64,000 bases of DNA from VRUE01 sp963697805 (GTDB lineage: Bacteria > Actinomycetota > Thermoleophilia > Solirubrobacterales > 70-9): contig CAVOPB010000005.1 in NCBI GenBank assembly GCA_963697805.1, forward strand, positions 1-64,000. Reading direction: 5' to 3'. Within the stretch, counting starts at the first letter, position 1, and each line of letters opens with the position of its first letter. The notes under the pieces were generated by a model, which saw nothing but the letters and a program-made list of their open reading frames with translations, made no database searches and had not been told where the DNA came from. Shown here one piece after another: positions 28,126 to 36,850 of the stretch. A program made the translations under genes and the position numbers.

Positions 28126-29094
28126 GTGGATGAACAGCTAGACGAGCGCTACTACCTCGAGGAACGCTACCGCGAACCCGGCGCACGCCGTGGGGGTCTG
28201 CTGCGTGCCTATTACGCGCTCAAGCCACTGCTGCCGCGACGTATCCAGATCGCGGTCCGTCGCGCCTACGCCAAGCGCCAGGCGCGAACCGAGTTCCCCC
28301 GCTGGCCGATCGAGCCGATCCTCGTCCAGAGACGACGCGACGAGAACCCGCCCTGGCCGGACGGCCGGCGGTTTGCGGCGATCCTGACTCACGATGTCGA
28401 GGGCCCGGCGGGCGTCGCCAACGTGCGGAAGGTGATCGAGATCGAGCGCCGGCACGGGTTCGTCTCCTCGTGGAACTTCGTCGCCGAGTGGTATCCGATC
28501 GAGCCCGGCCTCTTCGACCATGTCCGTGCAAGTGGTTGTGAGATCGGTCTGCACGCGATCAAGCACGACTGCAGGTTGTTCGAGAGCCGTTCGACCTTCG
28601 AGGCCGAACTCCCGGCCATCCATAGGTATCTCGACGACTGGGATGCGGTCGGCTTTCGCTCCCCGGCGACCCACCGCAACGCAGACTGGATGCCCGAGCT
28701 GGGCGCCCTCTACGACAGCTCGTTCCCGGATACCGACCCGTTCGAGCCCCAGGCCGGGGGGTGCTGCTCGATCCACCCCTTCCTCCTCGGCGACATGGTC
28801 GAGCTTCCGATCACCCTGGTGCAGGACCACACGCTCTGGGAGATCCTGCGTGAAGACTCGATCGACCTGTGGACGAGTAAGAGCGACTGGATCATCGACA
28901 ACGGCGGGCTGATCAACCTGATCACCCACCCCGACTACCTCGACACGCCGGCGCGCCTGCGGATGTACGAGGAATTTCTTGAGTATCTCGGTCGGCAGGA
29001 CGGCGGTTGGTTCGCGTTGCCGAAGGAAGTGGCGTCGTGGTGGCGAGTGCGCGCCGGATCGGAGGCCGTCGAGGCGGCGAGGGCCGTGCCTTGA
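28126..29094 (+). CDS. Polysaccharide deacetylase-like protein (NodB-homology fold)
   Basis: 322 residues from a GTG at 28126. The NodB-type motif 1 appears as AAILTHDVEGPAGV, with the catalytic and metal-binding HD pair in altered context. The zinc histidine motif appears as IGLHAIKHDCRLF, and a motif 3 as VGFRSPATHRNADWM. LINLITHPDYLD near the end supplies the last conserved histidine. The family removes acetyl groups from N-acetylated sugars or acts on related substrates. There is no signal peptide, so it may act on lipid-linked intermediates inside the cell. It overlaps the next gene by 4 bp. Confidence 0.8.
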   Translation: MDEQLDERYYLEERYREPGARRGGLLRAYYALKPLLPRRIQIAVRRAYAKRQARTEFPRWPIEPILVQRRRDENPPWPDGRRFAAILTHDVEGPAGVANVRKVIEIERRHGFVSSWNFVAEWYPIEPGLFDHVRASGCEIGLHAIKHDCRLFESRSTFEAELPAIHRYLDDWDAVGFRSPATHRNADWMPELGALYDSSFPDTDPFEPQAGGCCSIHPFLLGDMVELPITLVQDHTLWEILREDSIDLWTSKSDWIIDNGGLINLITHPDYLDTPARLRMYEEFLEYLGRQDGGWFALPKEVASWWRVRAGSEAVEAARAVP

Positions 29095-30389
29095 GCGGTC
29101 GACGCGTCCTGATCCTGCTTCAGAACGAGGCAGTTCCGCACGACAGGCACGTCTGGAATCAGAGTCGCGCTCTCGTCCGGGCCGGCTATGAACTGACGGT
29201 CGTCTGCCCGACCGAAGATGGCGACCCGGTCGGCTTCGAGGAGATCGAGGGTGTCTCGATCCATCGCTACCGGCCCCGGCCGGCAACCGGGACCCCGGCG
29301 AGCTACCTGCTGGAGTACCTGGCGGCGCTCTGGAGCATGCGGCGCCTGGCCCGGCGCCTGGCCCGCGCCGGCGGCGGGTTCGACATCGTTCACGCCTGCA
29401 GCCCCCCGGATTTCCTGCTCCTCGCGGCCCTTGGGCTGCGTCGCGACGGGTCGCGCTTCGTCTTCGACCACCACGACCTCACCCCGGAGCTCTACATGAC
29501 CCGCTTCGGTCGAGGCCTGTTGCATCGGCTGACCCTCGCCGGAGAGCAGATCGCCTTCAGGGCCGCGGACGTCGTGCTCTCGGTCAACGATTCGTACCGA
29601 GGGGTCGCGATCGATCGTGGAAGGCGGGACCCCGATGGCGTTTTCGTGGTTCGAACGGGGCCCGATCTGACCCGCTTCGTCCCTCGCGAGCCGGACCCCG
29701 CACTGAAGCGTGGCAAGCCCTTCCTTCTGGCCTATGTCGGTGTGATGGGCCCGCAGGACGGTGTCGACCAGGCGCTCCTGGCGCTCGCCGAGCTCCGGGA
29801 CAGGCGTGACGACTGGCACGCGATATTCATGGGCGACGGCACCGTCGTCGAGGAGATGCGGCGGCTTGCCGCCGAGCTCGGACTCGAGGACTGCGTTGAG
29901 TTCACCGGCTGGGTCGAGCATGAGACGATCTGTCAGGTGCTTTCGACGGCGGACGTCTGCCTCGCCCCCGATCCCAAGACACCCCTCAACGACGTATCGT
30001 CGATGGTCAAGATCTCCGAGTACATGGCGATGTCGCGTCCGGTCGTTTCCTTCGATCTCCTGGAGTCGAGGGTGGGCGCCGGAGAGGCGGCGGTGTTCGC
30101 CGCTCCCGAAGATCATGTTGGCTTCGCCGCTTTGGTCTCGGAGCTCCTGGATGATCCGGGAACGCGGCGGAAGATGGGTCTGGCCGGCCGCTCGCGGGCC
30201 GAGGGAGTCCTCGCCTGGGAGCATCAGGAGCGCGCCCTGCTCGCTGCTTACGCCAGGGCGTTGGGCATGGGGCCGGTCCGGGAAACCCGAGTCGAATTAC
30301 TCCGAAGGTTTCTTGCGCCTGGAGGCCGTTCTGAGCACTCCACGCCAGGGCATTCCGTGCGCGGGGCCGCCGCCGCCACTACCAAGTAA
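29091..30389 (+). CDS. Glycosyltransferase family 4
   Basis: 432 residues from a TTG at 29091 that overlaps the previous TGA (TTGA); the frame is open further upstream, but that part shadows the deacetylase gene. The N-domain starts RRVLILLQNEAVPHDRHVW. The C-domain has AYVGVMGPQDGVDQAL, then FTGWVEHETICQVLSTADVC, and ISEYMAMSRPVVSF, the usual EX(n)-type donor site in weak form. It is the last gene of the six-gene plus-strand operon. A near-perfect 21-bp direct repeat straddles its stop codon. Confidence 0.85.
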   Translation: MSGRRVLILLQNEAVPHDRHVWNQSRALVRAGYELTVVCPTEDGDPVGFEEIEGVSIHRYRPRPATGTPASYLLEYLAALWSMRRLARRLARAGGGFDIVHACSPPDFLLLAALGLRRDGSRFVFDHHDLTPELYMTRFGRGLLHRLTLAGEQIAFRAADVVLSVNDSYRGVAIDRGRRDPDGVFVVRTGPDLTRFVPREPDPALKRGKPFLLAYVGVMGPQDGVDQALLALAELRDRRDDWHAIFMGDGTVVEEMRRLAAELGLEDCVEFTGWVEHETICQVLSTADVCLAPDPKTPLNDVSSMVKISEYMAMSRPVVSFDLLESRVGAGEAAVFAAPEDHVGFAALVSELLDDPGTRRKMGLAGRSRAEGVLAWEHQERALLAAYARALGMGPVRETRVELLRRFLAPGGRSEHSTPGHSVRGAAAATTK

Positions 30390-30416
30390 AAAGCTGCCGC
30401 CGCTACTACCCAGTAA
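30369..30416 (+). repeat. Tandem near-duplicate 21-mer across a stop codon
   Basis: The last 21 nt of the GT4 gene (30369-30389, ending in TAA) recur at 30396-30416 with 2 mismatches and again end in TAA. The period is 27 bp. It looks like a local slippage duplication of the gene tail and has no obvious function. Confidence 0.6.
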
Positions 30417-30622
30417 TATCTTGTCGCCGCACGGGGGTTCCCGGCGCGCCGGCGGGGTGTGGAGTCGATGGCTTGCGGCGCTTACTCGGATTGATTCATG
30501 TTCAACAACGGTAGATTTCCGCACGTTTCAACGGCCGATAATCGGGAAACTCGGCATCGTATGTCTGTCCACAACCGACCAAATCAATCCATTTGAGCAA
30601 GCGACGCTCGATATCCCGCCCA
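30417..30622 (+). promoter_or_regulatory. Intergenic region before the secreted beta-helix gene, weak promoter candidate
   Basis: This 206-bp gap has no gene I can support. It contains TTGATT at 30491 and TAGATT at 30512 (spacing 15), a possible but suboptimal sigma-70-type promoter. It is AT-richer than its surroundings. An alternative TTG start for the next gene lies at 30593. Confidence 0.3.
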
Positions 30623-33298
30623 ATGCCAGGCACCTCCAATACTCGAACCCGCCTCTCGATCGTATTCGTAGCGGCGCTGGCGATTTTCATGGGTTTGCAG
30701 TCGTTTGCAGGAGCATTCCCGCTGATCGGTGGACTGCATCGAGAAGCTCGCCCTGACGTTGATCGGGGCTCGAGGCTCCTGATCAATGCTCGCAGTGGAG
30801 CGATCCTTGTCGGGGCGGTCGTCGACCCGTCAAAGGAAGACAGCGATGGCGATGGGCTGACGAATCGGACCGAGACGCGCCGGACCAGGACGAATCCCCG
30901 CAAGGCAGACACAGACGGCGACGGCATCACCGACAGGGCCGAGGTCGTGAAGACAAAGACGAATCCCCGCAAGGCAGACACCGACGGCGACGGGTTCAAC
31001 GATGGTGTCGAGGTTGCCGCCGGCTCGGATCCCCGCAACCCGGCGAGTGTCCCGGCGTCGCAGGTGCCGCCGCCTCCTCCTCCCCCGCCCGTTCCGAGCA
31101 CCCCGCAGCCCCCGGCCGACAGCACGCCCCCCGACACGCAGGTCGTCAACGGCCCAGGTTCTGTCACGCAGTCGACCGTCGCGAGCTTCAGCTTCACTGC
31201 GACCGAGCAGGGCTCCACGTTCGAATGCCGGCTCGACGGGGGTAGCTGGTCCTCGTGCAGCTCTCCGAAGAGCTTCTCGGGACTATCGGTCGGTGCGCAT
31301 GCCTTCTCCGTCAGGGCCAAGGACGGGTCCGGGAACGTCGACGCCACGCCCGCCACCTACGCCTGGACCGTGGAAGGCGGGCCTCAGGGCCCAACCCCGC
31401 AGGCAGATGCAATCTGGACGAAGCCCGCACGTGCCGTGGCCGCGTCGCCCGTCACCCTCGACGGGACGGCTTCGACGGGAACTGCGCCGCTCACCTGCAC
31501 CTGGTCTTTCGAGAACCAGGACGGCAGCGTCGTCTTTGACACCCGCACCGGCTGCAAGATCGACTTCACGTTCGAATCGACGGGAACAAAGTACGTCGCG
31601 TTGGACGTGCATGGGTCCGACGGCGCCAGCGACGAAAACAAGCAGTCGTTCGCTGTCGTGGAAGGCGCAGACACCACCGCGCCGAACACCACGATCTCTT
31701 CCTCGCCGGAATCGACCACCAACTCGACCAGCGCCAGCTTCTCGTTCTCGGCCAACGAGAGCGGCTCGACCTTCGCCTGTCAGCTCGACGGCTCGGCCTG
31801 GGCCGCCTGCACCAGCCCCAAGGCGTACTCCAGCCTCGCCCTCGGCGCCCACAGCTTCGGGGTCCGGGCGACCGACGCAGCCGGCAACACCGACCAGTCC
31901 CCGGCGACCTGGAGTTGGACGGTGAACAATCTGCCAGACACCACCGCGCCGAACACCACGATCTCCTCCTCGCCGGCAGCGACGACCACATCGACCAGCG
32001 CGTCCTTCTCGTTCTCGGCCAACGAGAGCGGCTCGACCTTCGCCTGTCAGCTCGACGGCTCGGCCTGGGCCGCCTGCACCAGCCCTAATGCGTACTCCAG
32101 CCTCGCCCTCGGGGCCCACAGCTTCGGGGTCCGGGCGACCGACGCAGCCGGCAACACCGACCAGTCCCCGGCGACCTGGAGTTGGACGGTGCAGCAGCAG
32201 GAAGAACCGCCGCCGAGCTCGAACTCCTGCGCTGCGGGGGCGGTCAAGGTCACCACTGCGAGCGCTGTCACCAGCAACGTCTCCTCCGGCAAGAGCGTCT
32301 GCGTGACCGCTGCAATCGGCGATGTCACTTTCGGAAGCGGAAATCGCACCGGGGTGATCGTCTCGACCGAAGGCAGCGGCTCGATGGGCCACATCGAGAT
32401 CAGCGGGACGACCGGCCTCACTGTCGATTCCGCTCGATTCCGCTCGGTGACGATCCGCGGTGGCGATAGAACCGTGATCGAGAACTCCACGATCGGCGGA
32501 ACTCCAACCAATCGAGTGTCTGACCAGCTGATCTTCATGCCGGATACGAGCAACGACGTCGTCATCCGCAACAACGACATCGCCTGGACGGTCGCCGACA
32601 ACAGCGGCAACACGGGCTACGGCTGCCGCTGCTACGGCACCCTGAACGGCCTCCGGTTCGTCGGCAACAAGCTCCACGATCTCGCGGCAGACGGCTTCCA
32701 GGGTGTCGGCGGCGACAACGTCCTCATCGACCGCAACGAGATCGGGCCGGTCGGGGCCAACCCAAGCTCCTCGGAGCACACCGACAGCATCCAGATCACG
32801 TTCAACGAAGCGAACCTGCAGATCACCAACAACTGGATCCACAACCAGGGCTACTACGAAGGTCAGGCCGTCGCCAATGCCGGCTCGACCTACATTCACG
32901 GCGGGTCCGACGGCACCCTGGTCTACGAAAACAACCTGGTGCAGTCCAATCGCGGCCGCACCGAGATCTGCGGCCTGGGAACCGGCGGGACGTCCAGGTC
33001 CAACATCACGATCCGGCGCAATACCTGGGTCGACGGTGGTCAGTCCTTCAACAGCTTCCCCGGCTTCGAGTGGGACTGCGACTCCGGCTCCAACGACACG
33101 ATTACTCGAAACATCGCGGTCGATCCAGATGGAGGGCTCGCACAGGACGGCTTCGCCTCCGCGATCGTCGCGCCGAACCTCTGGGGCAACGAATCCCTGG
33201 TCACGCTCGACGCGCAGGGCAACTGCACTTCCTCCAACTGCAATCCGGCCGGCCAGGATCCGATCGGATACCGCAAGCCTTCGGGAGTCGCCTGGTAG
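30623..33298 (+). CDS. Secreted protein: thrombospondin-3-type Ca-binding repeats, Ig-like modules, right-handed beta-helix
   Basis: 891 residues from the ATG at 30623, which puts a signal peptide (LSIVFVAALAIFMGLQSFAG) at the N-terminus. Residues about 70-140 hold three TSP3-like calcium motifs: DSDGDGLTN, DTDGDGITD and DTDGDGFND. A proline-rich linker follows, then an Ig module (FECRLDGGSWSSCSSPKSF), a PKD-like domain, and two near-identical Ig modules (CQLDGSAWAACTSP). The last 340 residues are rich in short repeats such as IENSTIGG, VVIRNNDIAW and LVYENNLVQSN, typical of a right-handed parallel beta-helix. The Ig modules are the same family as the giant repeat gene at 1-8 kb. It is likely an extracellular glycan-binding or glycan-cleaving protein; no catalytic residues were identified. 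Confidence 0.8.
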   Translation: MPGTSNTRTRLSIVFVAALAIFMGLQSFAGAFPLIGGLHREARPDVDRGSRLLINARSGAILVGAVVDPSKEDSDGDGLTNRTETRRTRTNPRKADTDGDGITDRAEVVKTKTNPRKADTDGDGFNDGVEVAAGSDPRNPASVPASQVPPPPPPPPVPSTPQPPADSTPPDTQVVNGPGSVTQSTVASFSFTATEQGSTFECRLDGGSWSSCSSPKSFSGLSVGAHAFSVRAKDGSGNVDATPATYAWTVEGGPQGPTPQADAIWTKPARAVAASPVTLDGTASTGTAPLTCTWSFENQDGSVVFDTRTGCKIDFTFESTGTKYVALDVHGSDGASDENKQSFAVVEGADTTAPNTTISSSPESTTNSTSASFSFSANESGSTFACQLDGSAWAACTSPKAYSSLALGAHSFGVRATDAAGNTDQSPATWSWTVNNLPDTTAPNTTISSSPAATTTSTSASFSFSANESGSTFACQLDGSAWAACTSPNAYSSLALGAHSFGVRATDAAGNTDQSPATWSWTVQQQEEPPPSSNSCAAGAVKVTTASAVTSNVSSGKSVCVTAAIGDVTFGSGNRTGVIVSTEGSGSMGHIEISGTTGLTVDSARFRSVTIRGGDRTVIENSTIGGTPTNRVSDQLIFMPDTSNDVVIRNNDIAWTVADNSGNTGYGCRCYGTLNGLRFVGNKLHDLAADGFQGVGGDNVLIDRNEIGPVGANPSSSEHTDSIQITFNEANLQITNNWIHNQGYYEGQAVANAGSTYIHGGSDGTLVYENNLVQSNRGRTEICGLGTGGTSRSNITIRRNTWVDGGQSFNSFPGFEWDCDSGSNDTITRNIAVDPDGGLAQDGFASAIVAPNLWGNESLVTLDAQGNCTSSNCNPAGQDPIGYRKPSGVAW

Positions 33299-33336
33299 GA
33301 CCGCGGCGCTCTCCCCACGGCCTAAGCTGTCGCGGA

Positions 33337-34581
33337 ATGGGCCGGAGGAGGGATCAGAGGCGCAAGTGGGCGCCAGTCGCCCTGTCCTCGATCGCCGCGG
33401 CGGTCGCTGCGCTGACCCTCTGCGCGTGTGGGAGTGGAAGTGCCGAGACGACGGAGGCGACTGCATGTGACCGCACGGTCGAACCCGGGATCAATCTGGG
33501 CAGGGTCCTCGCACGCGTCGAGCCCGGATCGGTCCTCTGCCTGCGGGCGGGTCGATATCGCGGGATCCGCATCCCTGCCGGCGCCACCAGGAAGTCCGAC
33601 CTCGTGACCATCCGATCCGTTCCTCGCAGGGCGGCGACGTTCGTCGGGGAGCTCGCCTTCGACGACGCCCGCCATATCCGGCTCGAGGGACTGAGGTTCA
33701 CCGGCGGGGTCGCGTTCGCGCCCGCGGCCAGCGACATCCAGATCGTCGACGACGAGATCACGGGCCCCGCCGGCATCTTCCTCTTCGGTGATGCCAGCCA
33801 AGGGGGGGCGACGCGCAGGGTCCTGATCGCCGACAACCTCATCCACGACATCGCCTATCGGGGACCTCAAGAAACCCACAACGGCTACGGGATCAAATCG
33901 ATCGGCGACCAGAGCGACGTGACGGTGCGGGGGAACACGATCAAGAGCGTCGCCGCGGACTACATCCAGACCGATGTGGCAAACGGCTGGAAGGTCGAGG
34001 GCAATCACTTTCTGGGCCCATCGCTGGCCGGTCCGCACCCGCTCGAGCACCAGGACCTTTGGCAGATCTACGCCGGCGGCAAGGATCTCAGCTTCACAGA
34101 CAACGTTGCCCGGGGCACGGGCACGAGTCAGTCGCTGCTGTTGCAGATGACGGCCGCCGGCGATCGTTACTCAAACGTGCGCATCTCGAACAACCTCTTC
34201 GACCACGACTCCATCGGCTACACGTGCCAGATCTACCAGGCCGATGGCCTGGAGTTTCGCGACAACACGATCGTCGGATCGCACTGGGGCTGCCTTTTCC
34301 GGGACGAACCCGGCTTGCCGCCCGGATCGGGGTACAGGGTTGAGCGCAACATCTTCGCCTCGACAGTTGAAGGCTCCGATGTCGGCTTCGAGGGCCGCGC
34401 CGGAGACTGGGGGGATCTGGACTACAACGTGTCCAGCGACACCTCGGCTCCCGGGCCGCATTCCGTGCACGACTGGACACCGGCCTGGAGGAACGAAGTC
34501 AACTATCCGCCACTGGGTCTCCCCTTCTCTGCGGGCTACCGGGTGCCGGGTGCCGGGGAGGGCCCGCCCGCCGCTCCGTGA
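33337..34581 (+). CDS. Lipoprotein with right-handed parallel beta-helix
   Basis: 414 residues from the ATG at 33337. A basic n-region (GRRRDQRRK) and hydrophobic stretch lead to LTLCACGSG, a lipobox-like signal with cysteine. The body repeats beta-helix rungs, for example DIQIVDDEITGPAGIF, VLIADNLIHDIAY, VTVRGNTIKSVAADYI and VRISNNLFDHDSIGY. The fold matches that of the preceding gene's C-terminus, 39 bp upstream, so they are probably co-transcribed and functionally related, perhaps as polysaccharide lyase-like or binding proteins at the cell surface. Its stop is one base away from the stop of the convergent O-antigen ligase gene. Confidence 0.75.
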   Translation: MGRRRDQRRKWAPVALSSIAAAVAALTLCACGSGSAETTEATACDRTVEPGINLGRVLARVEPGSVLCLRAGRYRGIRIPAGATRKSDLVTIRSVPRRAATFVGELAFDDARHIRLEGLRFTGGVAFAPAASDIQIVDDEITGPAGIFLFGDASQGGATRRVLIADNLIHDIAYRGPQETHNGYGIKSIGDQSDVTVRGNTIKSVAADYIQTDVANGWKVEGNHFLGPSLAGPHPLEHQDLWQIYAGGKDLSFTDNVARGTGTSQSLLLQMTAAGDRYSNVRISNNLFDHDSIGYTCQIYQADGLEFRDNTIVGSHWGCLFRDEPGLPPGSGYRVERNIFASTVEGSDVGFEGRAGDWGDLDYNVSSDTSAPGPHSVHDWTPAWRNEVNYPPLGLPFSAGYRVPGAGEGPPAAP

Positions 34582-34582
34582 G

Positions 34583-35986
34583 CTAGGCGCCTGCGCCAGA
34601 GGCGAGCAGCTCTCGGCGTGCGGGTGTCGATTCTCTTTCCGCCGGGGCCTGTACCTCGACTGTGGCCGCACAGGTGCACATCGCCGCCATGAAGAAGAAG
34701 AGGTAGGGCGCCTGGGGGAAGCTGAAGATGTCGTAAAGGGCCGTCGCGAGGCCGAATCCAACACATGCCGCGCCGGCAGCCAAGGCCGGCGGAGCCCGGA
34801 GCGGATTGTCCGAGCGGATAACGGTGCGAACCACGAAGAGCGGTGTCACGATCATCGCGAGAAATGCGAGCAGTCCCAGGCCCCCGACCTGATTGAGCTG
34901 GCCGAGGTACTCGTTGTCGAGGATCCGCGTTTCGTCGGCGCGGATCGAATCGAGGGTCCCGTATCCGCGACCGACCAACGGATTCGAGAGGAGGTCGGGC
35001 ACGATCGCCGGATAGTCGGCGGTTCGACCCTCGGTCGATGTCTTGCTGTCCGCCTGGCCGAACTCTTCGAGGGCGCTGAAGAGACTGGGCGCCGCCGCCG
35101 CCGCGAACACAACCGCCGCGATGCCGTATGGCGCCAGCCTCAGAAGCTGGCGAGGGCGGAGAACGAAAAGCGCCAGCAGTGCGAACGCCGGCACCACGAT
35201 GCCCGACTTCCGTTGGGTCATCTGTGCGCCGATGAGGATCACCCCCGCGGCGAGCACCCAGAGGAAGCGCCGCCTGCCCGTCGGTGCGATCGCGGCCAGA
35301 ACAACCGCAAACGGCAGCGCCATTCCCAACAGCGAGGTGACCGATAGCGGGTGGCGGGTCGGTCCCGCGATCGTGGGCCGGCCGGTCTCGACCGCAGGGT
35401 CGATTTCGGTCGGCGCCGGGTCGACCGTCGCCACCGGGGACAGGGCGGCGCTTGCTGTTTCGTAGAAGACGTTGAAGCCAGTCTCTTTCTCCCAGACCGT
35501 GCCCAACGCCGTGATCATCGCCAGGACGACGATCAGGACCGAGAACGGGCGTAGCTCGGCGACCCTCAGGGTGAGGGTGAAGACGGCGAAGATCGCGACG
35601 AAGGCGATCAGCACAGCGAGGCGCTTCTGGGCGACGTCCCACTGCCCGAGATTGGTGATCCGGTCGGTGTTGGCGGTGATGCTCACGACGGCGATGAATA
35701 CGAACGCGATCGTCGCCGCGGCCCAGCCTCGGGGCCGCAGCTTGACGATTCCCCGGTCCCGGCCCAGCACCCCGCCGATCGCCCAGACGGCGACGATGAC
35801 CGCGACAAGAAATCGGTCGAGGTCAGAGCTGAAAGGCAGTTGGACCTTGAGGTGGACCGCATCGATCGGCACCAGGAAGATCGCGGCGAGAAAGCCCGCG
35901 AACAGCCACGGAAGCGGTCGGCGCGTCCGCGGCCAGGCGTCCTCCATCGGCGGCGCAGCCTCGAGCAGATGCTGCGACTGCTCCAT
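34583..35986 (-). CDS. O-antigen ligase/polymerase-like membrane protein
   Basis: 467 residues with about ten to twelve hydrophobic segments. A large loop follows the middle, with EKETGFNVFYETAS and ETGRPTIAGPTRHPLS. The Wzy/WaaL family signature region is seen as ITQRKSGIVVPAFALLALFVL-like helix and a late loop SNPLVGRGYGTLDSIRADETRILDNEYLGQL, including the conserved GxG and later H/N residues. It probably polymerises or ligates the exported repeat units on the outer face. Its ATG directly follows the stop of the upstream Wzz-like gene, so it belongs to the four-gene minus-strand operon 34583-38451. Confidence 0.75.
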   Translation of the reverse strand: MEQSQHLLEAAPPMEDAWPRTRRPLPWLFAGFLAAIFLVPIDAVHLKVQLPFSSDLDRFLVAVIVAVWAIGGVLGRDRGIVKLRPRGWAAATIAFVFIAVVSITANTDRITNLGQWDVAQKRLAVLIAFVAIFAVFTLTLRVAELRPFSVLIVVLAMITALGTVWEKETGFNVFYETASAALSPVATVDPAPTEIDPAVETGRPTIAGPTRHPLSVTSLLGMALPFAVVLAAIAPTGRRRFLWVLAAGVILIGAQMTQRKSGIVVPAFALLALFVLRPRQLLRLAPYGIAAVVFAAAAAPSLFSALEEFGQADSKTSTEGRTADYPAIVPDLLSNPLVGRGYGTLDSIRADETRILDNEYLGQLNQVGGLGLLAFLAMIVTPLFVVRTVIRSDNPLRAPPALAAGAACVGFGLATALYDIFSFPQAPYLFFFMAAMCTCAATVEVQAPAERESTPARRELLASGAGA

Positions 35987-36820
35987 TCAGTGCACCCGCT
36001 CGCGCCCGGCCTGCTGGCGCCCCGGCTTCCCAGAGCGCCGCGGCGAGTGGGCGCCGTCGCCGTTCTTGCGAGTGCCCTCTTCGGCGTCGAGCTGCTGCCA
36101 TCCGCGCGCGATCGTCTGCGCCGGAATCAGGAGCATGCACCAGCCGATCAGGACTGCGATGAAGGCGAGCGAGGCGATCTGCAGATTGGCCCCTCGATTC
36201 ACCACCCCACCGGTCGCCTGTCCGAGCCGGGAGATCACAACGCGATCGTCTTCGGGGGTGCCCTGTTTCACCTGGATCTGCGCGACGTAGCGCTGAAGCA
36301 CGGTCGGCGCCGCATCGGCAAGGGACTTCGCCTTGGCTTCAGTCGGGGCCTGGGCGAATACCGAGATGATCGGCATATTCGGGTTGTTCTCGAATCTCAT
36401 CCGATAGACGGCGCCCTCGCCGACGATCTGAGAGCTGCGCTGCTCAGCTGTCGGTTCCTGCTGGTACAGGGGCTCGTTGATGTCGTAGGGGCCCTGCGCC
36501 TCGATCGCCGCCGCCGGAAGCCCTGTCTTCTGGGCGATCCGCTCGACGGCGGTGGGAGTCGCCAGGAACCGGGCAAACACGCCCGCCCGCGCGTCGAGCG
36601 GTTCGAGGTCGTTGCCGAGATCGGCGAAGGCAGAATCGGGCGTGTCGACCAGGATCTCCGTCGACGCCGTCGCGAATACGTTGGTCCTAGGGGTCAGAGA
36701 TGGAGGCATGAAGCCGACTTGATAGACGCTGAACAGGGCTGCCAGCCCGGCCAGGACCACGCCGACGAGGAGCAGCCTGCGGCGATGCCAGAGGGTCTTG
36801 ATGGTCCTTGCGAACTCCAT
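35987..36820 (-). CDS. Wzz-like polysaccharide chain-length protein, paralogue 3
   Basis: 277 residues. The basic cytoplasmic start EFARTIKTLWHRRRLLL precedes a membrane segment at about 16-36, and a second membrane segment is at about 230-250. The extracellular middle has STEILVDTPDSAFADL and GVFARFLATPTAVERIAQKTGLP. These positions align with the next two upstream genes, so the three are paralogues. No kinase domain or Walker motif follows the second helix, unlike fused Wzz-kinase (BY-kinase) proteins. The C-terminal tail is basic and short. The stop codon is immediately followed by the ATG of the polymerase gene. Confidence 0.7.
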   Translation of the reverse strand: MEFARTIKTLWHRRRLLLVGVVLAGLAALFSVYQVGFMPPSLTPRTNVFATASTEILVDTPDSAFADLGNDLEPLDARAGVFARFLATPTAVERIAQKTGLPAAAIEAQGPYDINEPLYQQEPTAEQRSSQIVGEGAVYRMRFENNPNMPIISVFAQAPTEAKAKSLADAAPTVLQRYVAQIQVKQGTPEDDRVVISRLGQATGGVVNRGANLQIASLAFIAVLIGWCMLLIPAQTIARGWQQLDAEEGTRKNGDGAHSPRRSGKPGRQQAGRERVH

Positions 36821-36850
36821 TGGACTGTTGGTCGTCGGTTTCGGCTCGCC

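Noticed and set aside
32047..33466. Long minus-strand frames opposite the beta-helix gene
   Set aside because: The plus strand has a signal peptide and recognisable domains; the opposite frames have none.
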